64,000 bases of DNA from Roridomyces roridus (Eukaryota > Basidiomycota > Agaricomycetes > Agaricales > Mycenaceae): positions 1,302,001-1,366,000 of the forward strand of contig JARKIF010000013.1 in the NCBI GenBank assembly GCA_029378245.1. The letters are read 5' to 3'. The notes under the pieces are model-generated. The model did not search any database. It was given only the letters and a program-made list of their open reading frames with translations, and was not told where the DNA came from. Positions 45,801 through 56,550 of the stretch are shown piece after piece. Position numbers and translations under genes: made by a program. How positions within the stretch are numbered: the first letter of the stretch is position 1; each line of letters starts with the position of its first letter.

Positions 45801-46415
45801 TCACTTACAATTCGCGATAACCTCCTGCCCCGCCTGTACCGTGTTCGCGAGGTCCTTCTGCGCAGAAGCAACAGATGCGCTTGCAGCTGGGCTGTCATAT
45901 AACCCAAAGTCAACATTGCTTCACTCAGGCTTCTTCGCAGGACGACACTCACTCAGTGACATTGCCCAACGCCGACTGCGCCGTGGCTAAGCCCTGCAGC
46001 ACCTGGTCGCGTGCAGGGGCGGGTGCTTGTTGGCCGGTGAGGATCGCACCGGCGATGGTTTCGATGCCTTGGCTTGCGCTTGAAAGGCCCGCTTGCGCTG
46101 CGGATACCTGGGTCGAGGTCGTGGCGTCGCTGTGGGGTTCACATCTAGTAAGTCTGGGCCACTTTCCGACGAGTACTGGGGCGTACCTAGAGGGAATCTT
46201 GTTGATGGCCCCTTTGGAGGTCGCGAGAGCGGTGACGATCTTGAGCCGGGCAACGTTGCATGCGAGGTCCCCGATTTGACGCGGGTCGTGAATTGGAGCT
46301 GCGAAGTGATTCATTTCAGCGACGAGATCTGGTAGGGAGTTATATATATACCAGCGATGGCTATGGAAAAAATGAAGATGATCGCGAATAAAATAGACGA
46401 AATGCGAGTCATCAT
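45801..46415 (-). CDS. Small secreted helical protein, unknown function
   Basis: Start ATG 46415 gives a strong signal peptide (MMTRISSILFAIIFIFSIAIA). After short introns the mature part reads APIHDPRQIGDLACNVARLK, VTALATSKGAINKI, STQVSAAQAGLSSASQGIET, QVLQGLATAQSALGNVTE and SASVASAQKDLANTVQAGQE, ending near TGA 45801-45803. It is Ala/Gln/Ser-rich and helical, about 150 residues, with two Cys (Cys of DLAC and the penultimate residue) that could pair. Not recognised as hydrophobin or cerato-platanin. It could be a small secreted effector-like or surface protein. Confidence 0.6.
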
Positions 46416-46774
46416 TGGGGGTGGAAGTTGAAGCTTAAGACACCAGGTCTGCGAATGTGGATGAAGAGAATGAAGACAAGCCCGTAAGCTTGAGTCCCTT
46501 TTAACTCACGACTTTCAGACCGCTTCGTATGTCAGCGGTCTCCAGGCTTGTTGTTGGTCGCTGAACCCCAGTTCTCTCATTTTAAGAGTTGGACGTTTAC
46601 AAGACAGCTTACCTTGACAGGCACGTTGCAGTCAAATGGAACAGAGATATCCAAGCCGTCGTTGTTGTGCTGAAACATTCTTGATGTCAAGAAGACTGTT
46701 CAATGATGAGAACTGTGTAGAAATGTACAAGTTCATGGGCAAAGTCCTACTCGGTCTACGGAGGACTCCGAGCC

Positions 46775-48123
46775 TTACAGCTTCGTCCCAATATTAGAAT
46801 CACCCTTGACCATTTCCCTTGCCCAATCACCCACAGCATCGGCCAACATCTCGATATCTTCCCTCGTCTTATTGGCATTGACACACACCCGAACTCTAGC
46901 CTTGTCTCTTGGCACGACGGGGAATATCACATACGGCGTTCTAATCCCCCGCGTTGCCAAGAACGCAGACAATTCCGCTGCGCGCGGCGTGATGAGAGGG
47001 ATGATTGGCGTGGGGAGCGTCGTCTCGGGAAGTGTGTGTACGTCCGGCGATAGGGGTCGGTGGAAATGCGGCAAAAGGGAAAGGATGTGAGGTGGAACGT
47101 CGGCGAGCTTTAGGAGGAGTAATTGAGTGAGGTAGGCGCACAAGTCGAGGAGGTGAGTCGCGCCCTCTGTTCCTACACTGCTTTCGAGCATGTCAAATGC
47201 ACAGTCGATGCTGATGACGGTGCTGTGGCTCGGGGCTGTGGTGAAGATGAAGACACGCGCGTGGCTGGCGAGATATTCCCGAATCAATGGAGTTGTAAGT
47301 AGGACAGCTGTGCAAAGGCGTCAATAATTATCCCGAATCCGAAAAGAGAGGACTACGGACCGCCCGTGGAGGCGAGGGACTTGCCGAATGTATGCAGCCG
47401 GGCAAGGCACCTACTCTCCAACCCATACGCCGCTACGATTCCCCGCCCCTGAGGACCATAGACTCCTGTCGCGTGAGCTTCGTCCACGATGAAATGCCCG
47501 TTCCCCTTGGGCAATTCCTCATCCAAGGCATCGACGAAGAGTTTGAGCGGGGCGATGGAGCCATCCATGCTGTAAATAGACTCCACCGCCAAAAACACGC
47601 TCGTCGTTCCCTCCCCAACCCCCGCATCTCCTTCCACGATTCCCTTCAATTTCTGCCGAAGGTCCACCGAATCATTGTGCTCGAACGAAACGAGCTGTGC
47701 CCGGCCGGAACGCATCCCATCGTGGATAGAGGCATGGATGTACTGGTCATACAGAACGATGTCCCCGGGCTGAGGCACGTGCCTGAAGAACGCGACATTC
47801 GCATCGTGGCCAGACCCGAATATCAAAACATCCGGGGCGTCGAAGAACCGAGCCAAACGTTGTTCTAGGTCCGCAAGTGGTTTCGGGTTGACGATAACTC
47901 TAGAGCTCCCTGAGCCAAAAAGAGAAGGAGCCGTCTGGATCCGGTCAAGGAAGAGGCCACGGAGCTCGGTGGATTCAGAGAGGGAGAGGTAGTCGTTGAG
48001 GCTGAAATCGAGAGTCGCGTTTGTGCCGTCTGAGCCGGAGTAGGACGGGGGAGGAATGCGCATAAGACCGTGAGGGCCTCTAGATTGGAGCACCGACTCG
48101 AGTTTGCGGGTGAGGGAGGACAT
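46775..48123 (-). CDS. PLP-dependent alpha-oxoamine synthase (AONS-like), copy 1
   Basis: Fold-type I PLP enzyme that condenses an amino acid with an acyl-thioester, releasing CO2 (AONS, KBL, ALAS and SPT family). Exons 48123-47361 and 47307-46775, one 53-bp intron. Motifs: FSLNDYLSL near residue 40, FGSGSSRVIVNP, HDANVAFFRHVPQPGDIVLY, YDQYIHASIHDGMRSGRA, VESIYSMDGSIAPL, VDEAHATGVYGPQGRGI (Asp to PLP nitrogen) and LHTFGKSLASTGG (Schiff-base Lys). C-terminal domain FIFTTAPSHSTVISIDCAF to VRVCVNANKTREDIEML. There is no N-terminal membrane helix as in SPT and no mitochondrial leader is obvious. It lacks the first intron present in copies 2 and 3. Confidence 0.9.
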
Positions 48124-49770
48124 GGTAGTAATGAATCTTCCTTGCAGCTTTTTATACCTATAGAGTCTGGACGCTCCAGACGCGGCGAATCGTTTGGAGA
48201 ACAGATGGGGACTTGGAGAAGAATGGATGTTCTTCATTCTGTCAGCTCGGATAGGAGCATTGCTTGCGTCTGCGAGATAAGGTCGATGAATGATGACTTG
48301 AAATGGAAGCCTGGGTCCAGGCTGAGGGGCCACTGAAGAGGACCGAGACGGAGATTAGGCAAAGAGGATGGCAGTGAGAAGTCAGCGAGCTCCGTTCTTT
48401 AATGGCAACTTGCAAGGCACACTGGTGGCCGTGGGGTGAAGACAAGGCTGTAGCTTCAAATTGGTCAGCATCATTGAAGTCGATCACGAGTTTCGCCAAA
48501 TTGTGACACATATGCCACAACATGGGCCGCGCGTCTCATTTCGTGCAGCACCAGTCTGGAGAACTCAGTGAGCAGTTGTCGCACATGAGGGTGTCCGAAG
48601 TAACTCCACTGGCATGGGCAAGGACGGCGTTACTCCAGATCCATAGCACGGGCAAGGACAGAAGAAGGACAAGTCGGGAAGGCAACAGTGGGTCGTGACA
48701 GACTATGCTTGTAGACGACGCCGGGAAATGGTCATGTGGGAAAGGAAATACGCCGACGGTCTACAGCTGCCTCAGGAAGAGGGTTTTGAGTCTGCGCCGC
48801 AGATGCCGAGCTTCTGCAATTCAAAAGCTTCAGGGGGGACCGTGGGTTGGCCCAAAAGGTCGCAGGAATCTGCCGATTACCCCCAAAGTCTACCTTTCAG
48901 CGGCAGGGCAGAATGTCAGAGTTCTTCCAACAACTCTGGCGGAAGATCAAATCATCCCGGCTGCCCGAAAACAAGGAACAAGGACATACGTCGAGAGTCG
49001 ACCGACGGCCTACCTAGTATCACAGCTGCCAGGAGAAGCCTCGCTTGCTCCTCGTTCGTTTGAATGTCCCGGAACTAACCAAAGTCAACATTGTTCTGGG
49101 GTGACATCCCAGAGGAAGAGAAATCAGTCGAAACGCCAGGACAACGCCAGGAAGATGATGAACTGATGTTCTTGATGTTCTCCCGTGGATGGATACAATC
49201 TCGCCGGGCTTCCACCTCTGTTAATTGGACCCCAAACCTCAGTTCCCTGGAAAAAGTAAAGTTGGCATCGACGACTTGACGTCCTCCTCCCACGAATTGT
49301 ATTGAAGGATCAGCGTTCGATCAGCGGTGGTTGACGCCGGGAGGAAGGAAGATGGGCAGCCTACAGCCGCCGAGGGGCCCATACGGCTTCCGAATGCTTC
49401 TCACGTGTAATCTATTCTTCCCAGTGTCTCTATTCGCTCGGTCAAAATTATAGCGAGCGTGGTTCAATTTTCGCCCGGCGTATGACGCTCACCACCTGTG
49501 TTTGGAAAGTAGAGTCGGGGGAAAGTAGGCCACTGGGAGAACATCACGGCGTCGGGCGGGTATCGCAATGCATCCGTCCTTCCGAAACCGCGAGAGAGAT
49601 TCCACCTATTAAGAAAACCTCAGCATGGAGTTTTCACAGCAAAACTTAAAAAAGAACAGAGGCTTGCCTTCCATCGGAACACGAGCTCTGTTCCTGTTCC
49701 CATCCGCTTCGAACCTGGATTTTGAAAGTTACATAAAAGGCGAGTCTATCATCCTTCGTATTCACTCGAA
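48124..49770. promoter_or_regulatory. Divergent region between synthase copies 1 and 2
   Basis: 1.65 kb, no gene recognised. A 153-codon + frame at 48705-49166 has no family pattern. The part after about 49120 resembles the region upstream of synthase copy 3 at 60740-61640 with clear divergence (for example GCCAGGAAGATGATGAACTGAT against GCCAGGAGGATGATGAGCTGAT). Confidence 0.4.
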
Positions 49771-51183
49771 ATGTCTGAATCCGCCCTTGCCCTCAAACTC
49801 AGAACCGCAGTCGAGACGCGGGACAAGCTGGGGCAGTTGTTGAAGCTCCCTGCCCCTCCGAGCTCTGCAGACGCGCAAGCCCTCGACTTCACATCAAACG
49901 ACTACCTCTCTCTTGCTCGCTCCCCCGAGCTCCGGCGCCTCTTCCTCGAACGCGTCCAAACAGCTCCGCAAATATTTGGTTCTGGAGGTTCGACCTAGTC
50001 TGTTCTACGTAGACGCTAGATCTAACGCTCTGTGTTAGGTTCGCGTCTGATTATTAACCCGCAAGAACACACCGCATTGGAAGCCCGTCTGGCCAAATTT
50101 TTCAACGCACCCGACGCGCTGGTCGTCAGCTCCGGTTTCGATGCCAACGTCGCATTCTTCAGTCACATCCCTCAGCGTGGCGATATCATCATTCATGACG
50201 AGTTCATCCATGCCTCCATTTACGACGGTATGCGATCCAGCAGGGCCCACCTCCTCGTACCGTTCGCCCACAACAATTTGACGGAATTTCGGCGTGCGCT
50301 GAGAGAGACCGTGGAAGGCAACCCGGGAGTGGCTGAGGGGACGACGAGCGTGTTTTTAGTGGTCGAGTCGGTGTACAGCATGGACGGGTCCATCGCACCG
50401 TTGCAGCTCATGTCCGACACGTTGGAGGAGGAGTTGCCGAAAGGGAATGGGCATCTGGTTGTTGACGAGGCGCACGCAACCGGGGTCTACGGTCCTCAAG
50501 GGCGGGGAATTGTGGCCATGTGCGGCTTGGAGGACAAATGCCTGGCTCGTCTGCACACGTTCGGCAAGGCGTTGAGCTCTACGGGGGGTGCGTCAGCATT
50601 TGATTGACACAATTAGCAGCTGACCGTGCTCGCAGCGGTACTCCTTTCGAACCCACTCATCCGAAAGTATCTCGCAGGCCACGGCCGTGCCTTCATGTTT
50701 ACGACAGCTCCGAATCACACCACCATCCTCAGCGTCGATTGCGCGATTGACGTCCTGGAAAGCAGCACCGGCGCTCGTCTGCAAGCTCAACTTCTCGACA
50801 CATCGACGTACCTCACGACTATGCTGCGTACCAGGTTGGCCGACATCCCGCAACACATCATCTGCCTCCCCACGGACTTGTACCGCCCAATCTCGAACAA
50901 CGTGGAAACCCTGCCAGTGACGACGCTGCCCACGGCCATCATATCGATTCTGACGCAGGGCGCCTGGGAGTTGTCGGCGTACCTCGCGAAGCGGGGCATC
51001 ATCGCCAAGCCGGTCGTATTCCCCGCAGTTCCAAAGGATAAATCTCGAGTCAGGCTCTCGGTGAATGCGGATAAAACGAGGGAGGGTGCTGATAGACTAA
51101 TCAACGCTGTGATTGACTGGGCCCGAGAGGTGGAGGCGGTTTATATGACGAGTAATAGTGCGGATCGTTACGCGAGGCTGTAG
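49771..51183 (+). CDS. PLP-dependent alpha-oxoamine synthase (AONS-like), copy 2
   Basis: Intact gene. Start ATG 49771; exons 49771-49987, 50039-50587 and 50636-51183; introns of 51 and 48 bp. About 437 residues. Motifs as in copy 1: FTSNDYLSLARSPELRRLFL, FGSGGSRLIINP, DALVVSSGFDANVAFFSHIP, FIHASIYDGMRSSRAH, VDEAHATGVYGPQGRGI and LHTFGKALSSTGG with the PLP lysine, then MFTTAPNHTTILSVDCAI and SVNADKTREGADRLI. From about 49835 to the stop it is nearly identical to 61703-63046, introns included. A TATA-like CATAAAAGG sits about 38 bp before the ATG. Likely role: carbon-carbon bond formation in biotin-like or secondary metabolism; substrate unknown. Confidence 0.92.
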
Positions 51184-52294
51184 ACTACATGCATTTGAGA
51201 ACATTTCCCCAGGAGTATGAGAGGTGTGATGGATGGCAGCGCAAGGACGTTGAGCTGTGCTCCGCGAAGTCCGAGGGTCGGTCGATGAAATGAACGTGGA
51301 GAAGTCGAGCAAGATACGTCGGAGATGTGTAGCTGCAGTACCGTCGAGAACTGGAATGCAGGAGGTGGCCAGCGGCGTATGTACCCCCGTTCGGTGGCCA
51401 ATGGCATCGCTACGTATACGGAGGAGTGGCACACAGAGAGGAGAGCTGAGGTACCTCAGGACTCACCGGGCACGGAAGACGGGGTCTACGTCTGTTATTT
51501 CCATCCACGACGTCTTCTCTATGGGCAGCACAGCTTGCGATACGGCGCTCATGTAGGCGGCGGGGCACTTCCAAGCAGATCTGTGGCGCGATATCAGAGG
51601 GATACAGCGGAAGAATGAAAGGTTAACGCACTCTGGGACCACAGTGAGACAATGAGCACGGTCAGCGTCCAAGCCAAGTCCAAGCGCCTCGAGGGGAATG
51701 AGATTGGGGTCCTTCCTGGGTGAGTCTGTCCGCTGAGTTCACAGGAACAAGATGATATTCCTTGGAGGTCCATTTACCAGAGCCGTCGGGGGCAAAGGTT
51801 GAACGTTGAACACCAATTCTCGAGGACGACGTGAAAACTGGTCAGGACGTCGTTGATCGCATCATCAAATCACAAATAATACTATGTAGCCTCAGTGTCT
51901 TCTGCTTCCATCATCTCGGTCAACTCAATGGTGCAGGCGTTGACCGCGTGCTGCATAAATTCACGTCTGTACTACCACGTCTCTGTTGGTCGAACTGTCG
52001 GAGGAATGTTACCATGGTACCGGTGGCACCAGGTAAGGCTGCTGACTGCTTTGTAAATTTGCCCGATTCCTAACGGACCTCAGCAGCTCATGAGCGTGTG
52101 GTGCCGGCCAGGCCGTCGTATTCAACCTGGTTATATTTTGGGACTGGCGCGCTGGATGATCCGCATTCCGTCGGGGTGTACTGCGATGCGCAGTTGACTT
52201 CAAAAAGATTCAGAAAACTGCGGACATCTGACGTTGCATATAAGTATGGGTGCCGTTCTGAAAGCTCTAACTACACAATTTTGCACTCTCTCCA
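51184..52294. other. Intergenic region after synthase copy 2
   Basis: No gene recognised. A 97-99 codon pair of overlapping + frames near 51257-51618 lacks family features. The last 300 bases are the likely hydrolase promoter. Confidence 0.4.
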
Positions 52295-54419
52295 ATGCTC
52301 CTTTCTGTCTCACTGTCTCTCCTTCCGTTCCTTGTCATCCGTGGACGAGCTAGTCCTCTCCCTGGTCGTCAGAATGGCACCATCCGATGGGTCGATTGCC
52401 ACGACAATGTCCCTCAGCCCGTCCAGTCGACGTTGAACGTCACAGGCACGAGCTTCGCTGGTACCCTGCCCGATACACTCTTTTGCGGCCAAATCGACGT
52501 ACCAATGGACTATACGCAGCCGTTCGACTCTGTCACGAACAACGTCACCGTCGGATTCGCCATGAATCGGCCCCGGAATCCCGCCGGGCTTCTTCTCTTG
52601 TACGTTCTGAGACTCTCCAATGTGCCTATTGATTTTTCTAAAAACTATCCAGTCATGCAGGCGGCCCTGGACTAGACGCAGCTTCTGAAGCTTGGTTTAC
52701 CGCGTTGAATATTTCTTCTGAGAGCGCACCCTTCAACGCATTGCAGGATTTCGATCTTCTTGGTGCGTCCCTTTGCATTCTTTTGTCACCACTCGAATTA
52801 ATCCAACCCAGCGATGAATACGCGCGGGCTCCAGTTCTCGAACCCCCTCAACTGTTCTTTTAACACCTTCTTCAACAACATTACCTTTGCTTTGTGCGTG
52901 TCCTCGAGCTTTATCACACCGCAGTATACTGATGATTTTACAGCCCGTCGAGCGAGACTGAGTTTGACCAGTATCAAGCCGCCATGTCCAAGCTATTCGC
53001 CTCGTGCGATGAATTCAGTACCCCTAAAGGTATCATGAATCATACGGGCACTGTCGAGGTCATACAAGACTGGGATTCGATCCGCGCGGCTCTGGGTTAC
53101 GACAAAGTCCACTTCGCGGGCGTTTCATAGTGAGTGCATTGGGTCTACAACGGGCAGTATCTCACTTGTCTTGATGTAGCGGGACCTTCCCCTCCATGGA
53201 GTATATCGGGCGCTTCCCGGAACGCGTCGGTAATTTCGTCCTTGACGCGGTGATTCCCCATGGACAGCCATTCCAAGAGATGATCACAGATCAAGTTGGA
53301 GCTATAAACCGCCTCCTGCTCCGCGCGGACGCATTCTGCCTCACGGATCCTACGTGCCCATTCCACGGACAGGGTAACGGGAGTGTCGTTGCGGTGCGTA
53401 TGAGGGTTCCATCTTATCATCCTTGTTGAATTGTTTTCCGCAGGCCTGGGATACTCTCCTTGCCCGCGCTCTTGAGGCACCGATTCCCGCAGCGAGCTGC
53501 GGCGAAGGAACAGGGTGCAACACACCTGTGACTCCCACGGATCTACGCCTCGGAGTCAGCGTCATTTTTCGCGCTAATCCCGACTTTCCGCTGTTCAACA
53601 TCGCGCTGAACGAGTCCCTTCACGGCGATGCGAGTCTGTTTGCGTACCAGCAGCAGGGCGACATTCGTGAATCGATTGCTCCACCGTTGATGTGTTCCGA
53701 TTTCCGTGCGTTTATCTTGTCGTCCATTGCGCAGATATTGACCAAAATCTCTCCTCAGAGGTGACCGGCGACTTGAGAACCTGGGAGGGATTCAACAACC
53801 TGAGCGTCAACTCGCAAGTCGTGTGTCTAGTTTCATGCGCTCTGCTTCATTCCTCCGTCTTACACCCCGAATAGAACGACGCCCACAAAATTGTGTACTC
53901 TCAAATCTGGCAATTCGTGCTCATGTGCGGCGTCTGGCCGTTTGACGTCCCGGCTCCCAGCATTATTTCTACCAAGTTGCCGCTCATGTTCATCACTTCG
54001 GACTTTGATCTCAAGTATGTTCTTCCATTTCACCCACCAAGCATGCAAATCTTCATAATCTCATATTTGCACGCGTAGTCTCCCAACGGAGTTGACCACC
54101 TTCGCGTGGGAGCAGACGCCCAACTCCGTCCTCGTCGTCCGACACGGCGACGACCATACCTCGATTGAGTGTAAATTCTTTCCAGTGCCAGTCAAAGTGT
54201 TCTTTCTACTAACGTGAGGCACCTGTAGTCCCCCCACCGACCCCGGTCCAAGATCTCGCGGTGAACTTTATACGCACCGGCGTGTTACCCAGCGCATCTT
54301 CGAATGATGAGGTTACTGTCTACGCGCCGGGAAGTACTCGCGGTCCGATTCCAGGCGCCTACGATGTACCGACGGGCAGCGTTGCCGAGGATACGAGTAG
54401 TGTGGAAGATATTCAGTAG
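52295..54419 (+). CDS. Secreted alpha/beta hydrolase, tripeptidyl-aminopeptidase-like
   Basis: Start ATG 52295 gives signal peptide MLLSVSLSLLPFLVIRGRA. The chain shows FCGQIDVPMDYTQPFD (typical TAP-family strand), HGGGPGL from the join of two exons, FDLLAMNTRGLQFSNPLNC, then WDSIRAALGYDKVHFAGVSY joined to GTFPSMEYIGRFPERVGNFV. The nucleophile serine is in GVSYG. A cap region with several Cys follows, then the C-terminal TAP-like domain: FVLMCGVWPFDVPAPS, LPLMFITSDFDL and a VRHGDDHTSIE stretch with the catalytic His. The last exon ends ...VEDIQ, TAG 54417-54419. About ten introns. Proteins of this group are exo-peptidases or esterases; the true substrate is unknown. Confidence 0.85.
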
Positions 54420-54584
54420 AGGGGATCAAATGGTTGACTCGAATTCTACTTAGCCTTTGCTTTATAATAATGTCTGAATATTATATGTTGTCTGGTCTCC
54501 GAAACCTGGTCATGTCCGGTGATGGGTGCAGGCACAGTGTTTTTACACCGTGTAGATGCGAAGCCCAACTTTTGAGGTGATGTG
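54420..54584. other. Short spacer before TIR element
   Basis: 3' flank of the hydrolase gene, ending in GATGTG which recurs at 56159-56164 after the element. Confidence 0.5.
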
Positions 54585-56158
54585 TATGGCGGTCAAAGTG
54601 CACTTTTAATCCAGCGCACCATTGTTTCGCAAAAATGAGGTTCCGCACCACTTTTTCACTCCAAATTTGATTTTCGCACCCCATCTCAAGTTCCAAAGTT
54701 TGAAAAAAATGGGGCGCGCAACGCGACTCGCGCGTGCTCCATTTCTTGTGACATTTGTGCACATGCGCACTCCATTCCTGATGACCGAGACCGGTCCAGA
54801 CCCGCGCTCCATTCTTTTGGCGCTAACTTGACAGCGCGTGCGCTCCATTTTTTGCATTCCATGCGCGCTCCATTTTTCTCACTTGTGGACTTGACAAATT
54901 CAACGTGCGGAAGCCGAAACTGCCGTGATCTCGGCATCTCGGCTCTGAGTGCCGCCGGCATTCCCAGACAGTGTGGACCACTCCAGCACCTTGCAAGCAC
55001 CTTCTCCATAGTAGTGATAACTTGCTGCACTTGAGGAGGTACAAACGGGACCGGAGTATGATTGATTGCATGATAGCATCAGTGATAGTTTATGCCGGCC
55101 GTTGATCCGAATCGGCTTTGCTAGGAATTTCCCCAAGTCCACAAGCTGAAAAAAAATGTAGCGCGCATTTGAAGTCGGATAAATGGAGCGCGCGCTGTCA
55201 AGTTGACGCAGAAAGATTGGAGCGCGGGTCTGGACCGGTCTTGGTCATCAAAAATGGAGCGCGCATGTGAGCGATGTCAGAAATAAAAGAGCGTGCGCGA
55301 GTCACGTCGCGTTTGACTGTCCGGGGTGGACAAAAATGGTGTCCTGTTCTGGATGGTGCCATTTTTGTGCAGTAAGAGCAGAGATCTTCATAGATTTCCA
55401 TGAATCTACGTGTTTTGCCAGCCATCACAGAAAAAATGATGTAGTGATCAAAGATCTTCGAAGATCTTCGAAGACGACCCCTCTTTTTTATTTCTGATGT
55501 CTTTTTTTTTGGATGTCATTCAAACAAAAAAAGGTCAGTGAAGGGGAAAAAAGACTAGCAGGTGTGGATCTACATCCTGATGTCTCTTTTTTTCCCCCAC
55601 TTGCCAAGCCGGCAACCAGATGCCTTTGATTTCCTGATGGATGTCCCCGGCAGGTTGATGTAAACATCAAGAAAGAATAGAAGCCGTGATGCCGGGCATC
55701 GGGCATCACATCGGCCTGATGCAGAGTCCAGCCAACATTGGGATCTTACAAAATAAAGAGGCCCTCAGCAAAAAAAGACACATGATGATGATCTTTGAAG
55801 ATCTGTGTGTTTCCGCGGAACCACTCGATCTACACAGATCTATGTGTTTCTCTGATGTCTCACCGAAAAAATGTACAGCTGCACAAAAAAAGAACCCCAA
55901 ATTTGGGATTTATGTAGAAAGATGTAGATCTTCAAAGAAATACATCAATCTACAACATGAGACCAAAAAAACAGGCCCGGAAAAAACTAAATGATTTTTG
56001 TCCACTGCGGTCAATCATACGTCGCGCGCCCCATTTTTATTCAAACTTTGGAAATCAAATGGTGCGCGAAAATTGATTTTTGCGTGAAAAAGTAGTGCGG
56101 AACCTCATTTTTGCAGGAAAATGGTGCGCTGGATTAAAAGTGCATTTTGACCGCCATA
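54585..56158. mobile_element. TIR element (about 1.57 kb) carrying a nested insertion
   Basis: The left end TATGGCGGTCAAAGTGCACT and the right end (reverse complement TATGGCGGTCAAAATGCACT) begin long inverted arms. The left arm runs 54585 to about 54900. The right arm is split: inner part about 55125-55311 and outer part 56027-56158, separated by the nested element. GATGTG directly flanks both ends (54579-54584, 56159-56164), a possible 6-bp target duplication. The arms are full of GCGCGCTCCATTTTT words. No transposase frame. Without the nested insert the element would be about 860 bp. Confidence 0.85.
55312..56018. mobile_element. Nested 707-bp hAT-like MITE
   Basis: Inserted in the right arm of the host element. 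ACGTCGCG occurs on both sides (55304-55311 and 56019-56026), an 8-bp target duplication typical of hAT transposons. Its ends pair imperfectly: TGACTGTCCGGGGTGGACAA on the left, and TGATTGACCGCAGTGGACAA as the reverse complement of the right, both followed by AAAT. The interior has several short palindromes around AAGATCTTCGAAGATCTTCG. No coding frame. Confidence 0.82.
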
Positions 56159-56550
56159 GATGTGTGGCACCTTGAGCATACATAAATAGATGGTCATAAT
56201 GGCACTGTACATTAATTTTACAGGGGAAGGGCAAAAAAAAAAATCCAATGCTATCTGAATGGCAGAAAGAACATTCAGAGGCAAATGTTTGTGGGCATTA
56301 AATTATCTCATATCCCCAGTTCTCAAACACACTCTTCAGCACTGCTGTTGGACAGGATTTTCACAACATGAGTGTTCTGTGATTTTTAGTCAAGGCATGT
56401 ATATTATTTGTATTACCAGGGGTACAAACCTGATTCAAAGCCACTTCCGTGTCCAGGTGCGGTTTCATTGTCTTCGCATGTGTAGTTTTTGTCTGAACAA
56501 AACCAGAAAAGGTCAGTCTCTGGGCGGTATGGTTGCCAAGTAAAAAAGCA
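56159..56550. other. A/T-richer spacer
   Basis: No gene seen. Follows the TIR element and precedes the stop codon of the minus-strand membrane protein. Confidence 0.4.

Noticed and set aside
48695..49166. 153-codon plus frame between synthase genes
   Set aside because: No motif, unusual composition, and it overlaps the divergent promoter region.
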